Below are positions 55,699 through 64,000 of a stretch of DNA of 64,000 nt, one piece after another (the first letter of the stretch is position 1; the number at the start of each line of letters is the position of its first letter). The notes below the pieces were generated by a model. The model was not told the origin of the DNA, did no database searches, and worked only from the letters and a program-made list of their open reading frames with translations. The stretch covers positions 805,521-869,520 of the forward strand of contig UYJD01000012.1 in the NCBI GenBank assembly GCA_900618795.1, read 5' to 3'. Made by a program: the position numbers and the translations under genes. The stretch is from Cyanodermella asteris. Its lineage: Eukaryota > Ascomycota > Lecanoromycetes > Ostropales > Stictidaceae.

Positions 55699-56088
55699 GG
55701 TAGCTGGATGTTTCAATCGTGGTCGAGCCAGAGCGGGTAAATCGAAGCTACAATTACTGGTTTGCTTGAAGAGTGCCAACCATCGCCGGTGATATCCGCG
55801 TTACTGCCGAGTCTGCCCGTCTCCCAACGGCCCGCAGCCGTTTGTCAGCTGACGCTCCGACCTGGACGTATTGAGCGCCCGCCGACCACCTGGTCGCGAA
55901 TCTCTCGACCGAGACATCTTCGCTTACAATCAATTGCTTACACATGGATACTGTCAAAGCACCTTGGCATCGTAGGCATCGAGCGGTCTGGCGCCTCGAA
56001 TATCCCTCCGTTTGACATTTCCTTGATTCGCGCGTTACCCATTTGTGCATTCGTTTCAGCGACACCAGAAGAACAGTTCCGCAGTGCA
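55699..56088 (+). promoter_or_regulatory. Intergenic, promoter of the downstream SDR
   Basis: A 390-base spacer lies between same-strand genes. An open frame runs through it into the SDR, but its residues look like translated leader. Confidence 0.4.
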
Positions 56089-57125
56089 ATGGGCCAACCA
56101 CCGATCCCTCCCACGCCTTCGGGCTTCTCGCTCGCTAATAAGACCGTCATCGTGACTGGTGGCAACGCTGGCATGGGCTATGAGGCCGCTCGACAATTCC
56201 TGATCCTCGGCGCGTCTAACCTCATAATCGCTGTGCGCTCCAAGTCGAAGGGCCAGGAAGCGGTTTCCGCCCTGCGCGCTGATCCAGCCGTGAGCAAGGC
56301 GAATCCGAGCGCTACCGTCCAGTTCTTCGAGCTCGATCTCGACGATTACAAGTCTGCCTTGGGATTCGTGAACAAAGTGAAGGCCGAGGTACAAGAGCTG
56401 GACGTGCTACTACTCAACGGCGGGGTCAACATCATGAAGTATCAGGCGAGCGCGAGCGGGCACGAGCGGGTAATGCAGGTGAATGCGTATTCCAACTTCT
56501 TCATCAGCTTAGAACTGCTTCCGCTGCTCCGTTCGACTGCTCAGAAGCGCGCCTCGCCAACCCACCTCACCATCGTCGGCTCGGCCGTGCAGCACCAACA
56601 TACTCTGTCGAAGAAGGGTCTCGCCTCCAATGAGACGGTTTTGGCGCATTGGGATGACCAGAAAAAGTACTCGGGGATGACTCGGTATGGTGACAGCAAG
56701 GTCACAGTCGCTGCTTTCGTGCGTGAGCTCTCCAAACACGTCGGAGCTTCGGAGGTCATCGTTAATGACCCATGCCCAGGACTGGTGGCTACTGGCTTTG
56801 ACAAGCATCTACCCGGCTGGCTCAAACCAATCATGGCGCTTTACAGGAAGATCTCGGCGAGGACCGTCGAAGAGGGTGCCCGAACGCTGGTCTATGCTAG
56901 CGCTGTTGCAGGGCAGGAAACGCATGGCAAATTCTTGCAAAGCAACAAGGTTGACCCGTAAGCTGACTTTCCATACATTTGCCGAGGAACCCCAGCTAAC
57001 TCTCGGGCAGTGACGCAGCATACTTGGAAGAACCAGCGGGCAAGGAGTATAGCGCGAAGCTGTGGTCGGAGATGCTATCAGAAACGACCAAATACGATGC
57101 TAACATTAGCGCGTTGTATACCTAA
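56089..57125 (+). CDS. Short-chain dehydrogenase/reductase (cluster SDR)
   Basis: I read two exons, 56089-56957 and 57011-57125, across a 53-base intron (GTAAGC...GGCAG). The product is 327 residues. The cofactor motif is TGGNAGMGYEAARQ; the usual NNAG is replaced by LLNGGV; the catalytic Tyr-Lys pair is in RYGDSK. The C-terminal exon adds YLEEPAGKEYSAKLWSEM, found in retinol-dehydrogenase-like fungal SDRs. I chose the ATG at 56089, just ahead of PIPPTPSGFSLANKTVIVTG, over a longer open frame upstream. In the yanuthone model an SDR of this kind reduces or reshapes the quinone ring; the exact step is inference. Confidence 0.9.
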
Positions 57126-57385
57126 CACTGTCTGAGCATACCTTCGAGTTGAGATGGCTGAGACGAGGCTGATACAGAGTGCAAATCTGTCGTAATACTA
57201 TTTTGTTTCAGAGTTTGTTCTTGTTGGACCCACGAAGCGCAGTACATTAATTTGCCGATAAGTTCGATCCTAACATCTACAAAGGACCAGAACTTGTTCA
57301 GCTTGATTGTACCTCGGTACAAATCGTTATTGACAACGACCCCTTCTACCAGACAGAGGTGGCAACGGTCTTCCGCACGCGAGGT

Positions 57386-59155
57386 TTACGAAGTGCGTCT
57401 CCTTGGTACGACTTCGAATTCTCCATGGAACCAAGCAATGACCATATCATCCCAAGCCATATCTGCTTTCGTCGTGGCGGTCCGGAAATCGAAGCGGCGA
57501 AAAAGGTACGCAAGGATCAGGTAGATCTCCATATAAGCCAGGTTGATCCCAATACAGCTTCTGGTGCCCTTGCTGAACGGAACGAGGAAGCGGTTCATCT
57601 CATCCAAGCGCCCCAGCTGCCCATCATTTTCTTGCGGAAGCCAACGCTCCGGTGCGAACGACCTCGGCTCCGGAAACAGATCCTCGTTGTAGTGCACGTG
57701 GTAGATGGCGATGCCCACCCGGGTTCCAGCAGGCAAAAAACGGCCATCCGGCAAATGCGCCCCGCCGGCGGGGACGAGACGAGGCGTACGGCTTGCGGCT
57801 GCAGATGCATAGCGCAGCGACTCCTTGATGACGGCGGTCAGGTATGGCAGCTTTTCAATGGCCAGGTAAGACGCCACACTGTCCGGCTTTGGAAGCACAG
57901 TCTTGAGCTCAGCGAGAAGTCGGGTCTGAATGGCAGGGTCGTTGAGAATGTGAAACAAACCCACCATGGTCGTGATACCCGTCGTGTCGTTGCCAGCACT
58001 GATGAGCGTGACGATCTCATCGCGCAATCCTTCGCGATTGGGAACGACGAAGCCTTTGGTCGCACTCGGCGTCAAGAGACGCTCCATGACAGTCGGGAAT
58101 GCCGGCTTCTGGCCAGCTTCGAACGCGGCGACAAAGCCATCGATGAGATGCAGAGTCAGCGCTTCCAGCTCGGCGTCGCGCTCGAGCGTCTTGTTGAGCC
58201 GGCGAGCGAGCCACAACGGCATGCTCTGTGCGAGCGATCGCACGAACGGGAACGCCTTGATGACGTGCAGGCCATGCAGGTAAGCTCGGAACGTCTGGAC
58301 GGGGCCAGACATGAAGTCTGCGTCGTACAGGGCTCCCAACGACTTGCCCAACGCGAACTCGGAAACCATGTCCATTGTCAGCGACTTCAGCGCCCACTCG
58401 ACCTTGACACGCTCGCCCGCGGCAAACTTCTCGTCGAAGCGAGCGCAGCAAAAGTCGAGCTTCTCCATGAGCATCCCTTCCAGCTTCAGGATGCTTTGGC
58501 GCGAGAACAGGGATTCGAGCGGAGCTCTGCGGCGGCGGTGCTTGATCGGATCCGTCTCTGCGACGGTGCTCGAGGGAGCGCCCAGCACTTTGTGCATTTC
58601 TGGGTCCTTGTAGTACTGCGTGTTCAGGGAGTAGAGGGTGTGGTAGAAGTGGGGATCGTAAACGTGGACCTCGTTGGGACCCATCCGGATCGCAGAGCCT
58701 GTTCGCAGGCAGAATCAGCATTGAATTCACGTGTGGTGGAGCTTGATTGAATCCTGCTTCGATCTTCGAGTCGCGATACCACATTATACGTGCAATTGGC
58801 ATGGACGACCGCGATCACAGTCATGACGCAGAGAGTGCACATACCATACTTGGGGTCTCTGTGCATCTTTTCCAGTATGAAAAGCGTCTGGCCGCGTTTC
58901 CCAGGTCCACTGCCTATATTATACCATGCTTCCCAGCTAGACTTGTCAGACGTTTGCGTTGGAGATTCAGTTCTTGAAAGCTTACTATTCGGACAGTGCA
59001 GCCCATGGCGATCCCGGGTATATCGACAGAGGACTTAGGTAGAGTAGGTAGATGGCTCTCCCGGCGTGGTAAAGGAGATACACTGTAATCAAGCCTGATA
59101 CAAGGTGAAGAGGGCTGCCACCTAGGCCTGCAGCCTTGTCGGCAAGTGTGGACAT
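57386..59155 (-). CDS. Cytochrome P450
   Basis: I read three exons: 59155-58986, 58936-58845 and 58698-57386, with introns of 49 and 146 bases (GTAAGC...CTAG; GTATGT...AACAG). The product is 524 residues. The start [10 protein letters not shown] is followed by a membrane anchor ([17 protein letters not shown]) and the Pro-rich hinge [12 protein letters not shown]. Signatures: I-helix AGNDTT (322-327), ESLR (380-383), PERW and the heme loop [10 protein letters not shown] with Cys469. All key residues are present. By context it could be the late hydroxylase (YanH-like) of a yanuthone-type pathway. It diverges from the acyltransferase gene. Confidence 0.92.
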
Positions 59156-59495
59156 GGTCCCTGTGGCAAGAAATGATGGCTGATACCACAGCGCGTAGAC
59201 TCGAATGCGTAATCAGCAGTCAGTCTTTCCAAATTTAATGAAGATGCTATAAGGCAGCACTCAAGTTTCGTCTTCGAAATGCATGGGAGCTCCAGCATAA
59301 TGTCAAAAGATGACATGCTCGGTCGAGTCGGGTACATGTCGCAGCGATATTACACGGCCGAAAGCGGCAAGTACCTCAAGTTTGCAGTACACCTCTGGAA
59401 AGTCGATAGTTCTTTGAGAACAGTTTGACTCGGAAGATTTCCACTTTGTGTAATCCCCGCATCTGATCCCGCTTTCTGGTTGCTTGTCAGGCATA
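59156..59495. promoter_or_regulatory. Divergent promoter, P450 and acyltransferase
   Basis: A 340-base space between outward-reading cluster genes probably lets them be switched on together. Confidence 0.5.
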
Positions 59496-60999
59496 ATGGC
59501 GTCTCCAATGGACAACGGAGCGCATCCTCGGATCCTCGATCACAACAAGACTTCAACCACCTCGACATCCCTGCAGACATATTTGACAACTCTCAGAACG
59601 AGCTTTCCAGCTGTCCTGCAAGACCTGACTGTCGGACAGTGCCTGGCAATCGCCGTCCTTGCGACTCCGCTTTTGCTTGCCTTCCCGCCAAAGTCGCTGT
59701 TCCGACAAGCTTTGTACCCTGTCCAGCTTTTTTTCCTCGTTGCGGCGTTTTTCGCACCTTTGCCGCCTGATCAAACCCAGGCGGACAAATACAATGCAGG
59801 GCTCGTTCTTGGAACGTGGGGCGCCAGAATCATCGACCGTGTTTATATGCACCAACCGGAGCAGACCTTCTTGCGCGAGGGCATAGACGACAAACCGGGG
59901 GCCGGGCCAGTCACTTACAGCCCTTTCCACAAAGGCCTCTGGGGACTCGAGCTCATCACGGCTGCGAGGGGAATCGGCTGGAACTGGCAGGTTGGTGGAA
60001 TACCAAAACCCGACCATGAGACTCGGAGGGGTTTTGTCATCGGGCGCTTGACGAAATGGCTGGTCACCTTTGCTCTGATTCATTTAGTCGCTGTCGTATC
60101 GACAATGGTTTTGGCAGAGCATGCTGGCGAGGTGGATACGCACGATGACTTTGTACTCAGGAGAATTCTATTTCGCAATTCATGGTTTCTTAGGGTTTTG
60201 ATGACTGTTGGATGGTTGACGGTCGTGTATGGCCACATCACCTTGCCCGAGAATCTCCTTGCTATCGTTCTCGTCGGAACCGGTCTTGGAGGACGGTGGT
60301 CTGATCCCAAACAGTGGCCACCGGCTTTTGGTAACATCAAAGATTCCTATTCACTGCGTCGATGCTGGGGGTAAGCTCGCACCTGAAAAATCATTGCCAG
60401 TGTTGCATTGCTGACGAATTTGGCTTTCAGCAAGTATTGGCACGCAGCACTGCGACGCGTGGGTACTGCAGCATCTTTGCTTCACAATCAAGCTAACCTG
60501 ATATTAGTCGACTAATGCTCCCGGGGAGTGGCTTCTGCAGACATTTCCAAGCCTGCGCCGTCCAAAGTCGAAGATTGTGCAGTTGCTGAGGCGATATGGG
60601 CTTCTTTTTCTCGCCTTTGCAGTCTCGGGTCTCATCCATGCGTCAGGCTCGTACATGGTAACAAGGGACATGCCGGATGGACCATCAGACGGCGGTGCGT
60701 TCAAATACTTCCTTGCGCAACCGATGGGAATCCTGATGGAGGACATTGTACTGAATGCGCTTGGAATTACCGACCGAGAGCCGGGGTTGCTCCGCCGTTA
60801 CGTTGGGTATGCATATGTGGGGACCTTTTGGTTCTACACTTTCCCTCATCTCAAGGTTATGCCGCTTGCAAGCGCGCATGGCCTGGAAGATGACAGTGGA
60901 ATGTACATGGCAGGAATCAGGGCATGCAAAGAGCTGGCAGAAGCTCTGCCCTTCAATCCTGCCCGCAGTCTTCTGGAAGCATTCTCAGGAGCGCCCTGA
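59496..60999 (+). CDS. Membrane-bound wax-synthase-type O-acyltransferase
   Basis: I read three exons: 59496-60370, 60431-60458 (28 bases) and 60508-60999, with introns of 60 and 49 bases. The product is 464 residues with several membrane segments (for example LAIAVLATPLLLAF, LYPVQLFFLVAAFFAPL, LLFLAFAVSGLIHAS). The conserved motif SLRRCWGKYWH spans the first splice, and the membrane His of the class is in GLIHASG. This family includes YanI, which transfers a mevalonyl group in yanuthone D synthesis, and other fungal terpenoid acetyltransferases. The acyl donor here cannot be told from sequence. Confidence 0.9.
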
Positions 61000-61778
61000 T
61001 TGCTTCGTGACGCTTTAGCGCAGTCAGAATGAAGACGAAAAAAATAAGGAAATTTGACAGATCGGGTCAATACACTTTCGGTAGCGCTCTCGTGCATTGA
61101 GTGTCATTGTTCCGTTGCCTTATCGCCTTAGGCAGCAGCAATTGGAGGATCAAACCTAGAAGGCAAGTGTATGAACGACTCAAAATTCTTGAAGTTCTAT
61201 CTTCCATCTCAGACGAAACAGTCAGGGGTTCGTGTACATGCACATGTAGTTAAGCTGGTTCTTGTGAAGTCACAAAAAGAATTGTAGCACCAGTTCTGAT
61301 GCCACAGAAAATAAACTCCGCTATCTCCACGAACTAGTACTTGAGGAACTCGGACATGTCCCAAGCAAGTAACTCACTACTGGCAGAGCATCGTGTACCT
61401 GGTCGCTTCAGGCTGGATCGCAGAATGCATGCTCACAGGGTCACAGTGATCCGACATCCGGTCCCCCATATCCGTCCGAAATCGCTCGTGTCTAATTACG
61501 AAGCATAAGTGCGCAACAGCGCCCGGTGGACGTGTGGCGTCGGGTCGTCCGACACGCGCTCCTATTCGTATAACAATCATATAACCAATGTGGTACAAGT
61601 CAATGGAGCCCCATAAGCACCTACTAATAGTACGCCTCATGGCAGTCGGCCGAGTTGGCCTAGCGAATTTCATAATCCATCGGTGCAGCTGCGTTTTATC
61701 TTCAGTTCATCCCTTGCCAGACGTCTGACTGCATTTGATCGTGTAACAGAAGACTTCAATCCTATCAGAAATCACAGT
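61000..61778. other. Intergenic, no supported gene
   Basis: Nothing recognised. It holds the promoter of the decarboxylase gene. Confidence 0.45.
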
Positions 61779-62791
61779 ATGTCGCGAATTGATGTACATC
61801 ACCACTTCATTGCTCCGGCATACAAGGAAGGTGAGCGCCGATTTACGTGCATCAATGCTTGACTACTGACGCGACTATAGCTTGGAATGCCGCCGGAGGA
61901 GATCCGTCGGGGTGGCATCTTCCCAAGTGGTCTGTCCAAGGCAGCCTTGAATTGATGCAGGCTCATAGAACGTCGACGGCCATCTTATCAACAACAGCTC
62001 CGGGTGCCACGCTCCTACGCGGTCAGGACGCTTTTGAACTTTGTCGAAAGATCAACACCTACGCAGCAGATCTTCGCGACAGGTTTCCCGAAAAGTTTGG
62101 TTTCTTCGCATCTCTACCTTCACTCCTGGACGATATCGATGCAATACTCAAACAAATTGCGTTCTCTCTCGATGTTCTGAAAGCAGATGGCGTCACACTC
62201 TACACGAGATATGGATCCGGGAACTATTACCTGGGACACGCCGCATTCAAACCTGTCTGGGACGAGCTTGACAAGCGCAAAGCAGTAGTCTTTGTACATC
62301 CGACTCATTTGGTAGACATTGCCCTTGTCAACCCATCCTTGCCGCAACCGGTCATCGACTATCCACACGAGACCGCACGGACGGCCGTTGACTTGATAAC
62401 CTCCAATACGATAAAAGAACATCCCAACGTCAAAATCATTCTGTCCCACGCCGGAGGTACCTTGCCATATTTGGCTACTCGCGCAGCCCACCTCGTCGAA
62501 GATGCTGGCTTGAACTCGAAGCCAGGTGCTGAGTTCCTGGACGAGGCCAGATCGTTCTACTTTGATCTTGCGCTTTCGGGTAATCCTTGGACAGTTGACT
62601 TGATCACCAAGTTTGCCAAACCTGGACACGTTCTATATGGCAGCGATTTTCCCTACGCTCCGAGAAAGACTATCAATAGTCATGTCGACCTGTTCGAGGC
62701 GCAGAATCTGGATGCAAAGGCCAAGCACTCCATTGAGCGAGATGCAGCATTGAAGTTGTTTCCCAGATTAAGTGAATTGCTGGCTGAGTGA
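61779..62791 (+). CDS. Amidohydrolase-family decarboxylase (6-methylsalicylate decarboxylase-like)
   Basis: I read two exons, 61779-61830 and 61881-62791, across a 50-base intron (GTGAGC...CTATAG). The product is 320 residues. The metal-binding start is DVHHHF (His7-9); others are VFVHPTH, IILSHAGGTLPYLA and the terminal metal Asp in LYGSDFPYA. This is the amidohydrolase-2/ACMSD group of non-oxidative decarboxylases. Next to a 6-MSA-type PKS it fits YanB/PatG, which convert 6-methylsalicylate to m-cresol. Confidence 0.93.
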
Positions 62792-63259
62792 TGGTATCGA
62801 AGAATTCACGTCAGAATGTGCACGAGGAACGAATGGGTTCTCTCGGCAGAGGCGAAGCTCTGGTCTGGCGGACTGGCAAGCCGAGTTGTGCTCATATTCC
62901 GAAGAGCTCACCATTGATGCTGAAACGCGAATAATCTTCACAAATCTACTATCTAGCCAAACTCTCAATATACAGCGACTAATTGGGCCCTGGCTCGCGT
63001 CATCTCACGATAAGTGCCAAGTCAGAGTGGCAAGGCTCGGCTGAGAGGCCTGCGCCCCAATCTTTGTAGATGCCCTGCTGCGTCTGATTCTTGTATATCT
63101 TATTACGTGACATGTTCATCGGCCGAGATGTAAGAACAATTGACCCCTGTTGAACTAGCCACGAGCTCACACATACTTTAAGAGGCATTTTTATATCACT
63201 CCACTGGGCCGCAGCTATGATGTGAGTCCAATGACGGTTTGCAATCAAAGCGTTTCGAG
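62792..63259. other. Intergenic, promoter of the edge P450
   Basis: No gene is seen in this 468-base spacer between same-strand cluster genes. Confidence 0.45.
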
Positions 63260-64000
63260 ATGTGCCTGATTCTGAGCTTGGTTGCGTTTATTGTTGCTTG
63301 CTTTCTTTATTCCACCTGGTACAAAGATTCTACGTCCCCGAATGGACCTCCACCACTGCCGATCATTGGCAACATTCATCAGATCCCAAAGACGGGGTCT
63401 CATTTCACGTTTACAAAATGGGCAAAGCTCTACGGCGGACTCTTCACATTCAAGATTGGTCCTGCCACCGCGGCCGTGATCACCGACCGCAGATTGGTCA
63501 AGGAACTCATCGACAAACGCAGCGCGATCTACAGCGCACGCCCTGTATCGCATGTCTCTAATCTCATCACCAAGGGCGATCATCTCCTCGTCATGCAGCA
63601 TGGTGATACCTGGAGAAAATTTTGAAAGCTCATTCACCAATACTTCATGGAGTCTATGGTTGAAAAGGAACACATCAGCCTGGTCGAAGCCGAGGAAACA
63701 CAGATGATCAGAGACATGTTGATCCATCCCGAGCAGCACATGCTGCACTCGAAGCGAACAAGCAACAGCATCATAATGAGCCTTCTCTTCGGCATCAGGA
63801 CCGAGTCGTCGCAAACCCCGCACGTGGTCGACCTTTATAGCATCATGGAACGCTGGTCGAAGGTCATGGAACAAGGGGCAACGCCACCTGTTGATATTTT
63901 TCCGATCTTCAAAAGCCTTCCCGAGTCCTGGTTCGGCAATTGGATATCCAGATCCCTGGACGTTGGCCGGGGCATGAAAGCCCTGTATAGCGGTCAACAC
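63260..64000 (+). CDS. Cytochrome P450, N-terminal part, with an in-frame stop; runs off the window
   Basis: The start MCLILSLVAFIVACFLYSTW is a membrane anchor followed by the hinge NGPPPLPIIGNIHQIP. The sequence then follows the m-cresol/aromatic hydroxylase type of P450 (YanC, PatH, PatI): KWAKLYGGLFTFKIG, LITKGDHLLVMQHGDTWRKF. At 63623-63625 there is TGA, after which the same frame continues without a break in similarity (KLIHQYFMESMVEKEHI... SIIMSLLFGIRTES) to the window end. The position would suit Arg, and CGA to TGA is a single transition. No intron signals remove it. The I-helix and heme region lie beyond the window. Confidence 0.82.

Noticed and set aside
57359-58750. 463-codon plus-strand frame antisense to the P450
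   Set aside because: It is the mirror of a well-supported P450 and carries no domain of its own.
41861-64000. Zn2Cys6 transcription factor for the cluster
   Set aside because: Looked for a six-cysteine DNA-binding motif in all cluster genes and gaps and saw none; it may lie outside the window.
1-64000. CRISPR arrays, bacterial operons, Shine-Dalgarno sites
   Set aside because: Introns and fungal gene families show that this is eukaryotic DNA; the tandem arrays lack spacer structure.

Overview
The window is nuclear DNA of a filamentous ascomycete. Introns are short (about 44-146 bases) with GTAAGT-like donors. The products include fungal-type proteins: a Helo-like STAND N-terminus, a 6-methylsalicylic-acid-type polyketide synthase, a DUF3435 recombinase, Sld3 and an extracellular exo-polygalacturonase. 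An AT-rich, probably RIP-mutated block lies beside a secondary-metabolite cluster. A plant-associated Dothideomycete is my best guess; this is inference, not proof. All exon joins were built by hand from splice motifs and reading-frame continuity.

Layout. (1) 1-11 kb, accessory-looking: two uncharacterised ORFs, a Helo-like STAND N-terminal protein without a NACHT, an 18-base minisatellite, an F-box gene with a likely frameshift, and an apparently complete four-exon DUF3435 tyrosine recombinase. DUF3435 is the family of Starship 'captains'. (2) 12-35 kb, mostly core genes: GH28 exo-polygalacturonase, a large disordered protein, VPS26, gluconokinase, SLD3 divergent from VPS25, an omega-class GST, a basic/AT-hook-like protein and kynurenine formamidase, then several tandem-repeat arrays and two hypothetical ORFs. 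(3) 35-41 kb: an AT-rich gene desert, probably decayed transposons. It begins with a degenerate 12-base tandem array related to one at 30.4-31.0 kb. (4) 41.8-64 kb: an AtuA-family gene, then a biosynthetic cluster.

The cluster holds a secreted BBE-type FAD oxidase, an AYR1-like SDR, a single-exon 1772-residue 6-MSA-type PKS (KS-AT-DH-KR-ACP), an unresolved small gene, a UbiA prenyltransferase, a second SDR, a complete P450, a membrane-bound wax-synthase-type acyltransferase, an amidohydrolase of the 6-MSA decarboxylase type, and the start of a second P450 cut by the window edge. This enzyme set closely matches the yanuthone/macrophorin meroterpenoid pathway known from Aspergillus and Penicillium: 6-MSA is made, decarboxylated to m-cresol, hydroxylated to toluquinol, prenylated, oxidised/epoxidised, and O-acylated (the mevalonyl-transfer step in yanuthone D). 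The edge P450 carries one in-frame TGA at a position that looks like a former CGA codon, so the pathway may be blocked early. No cluster transcription factor is visible in the window.
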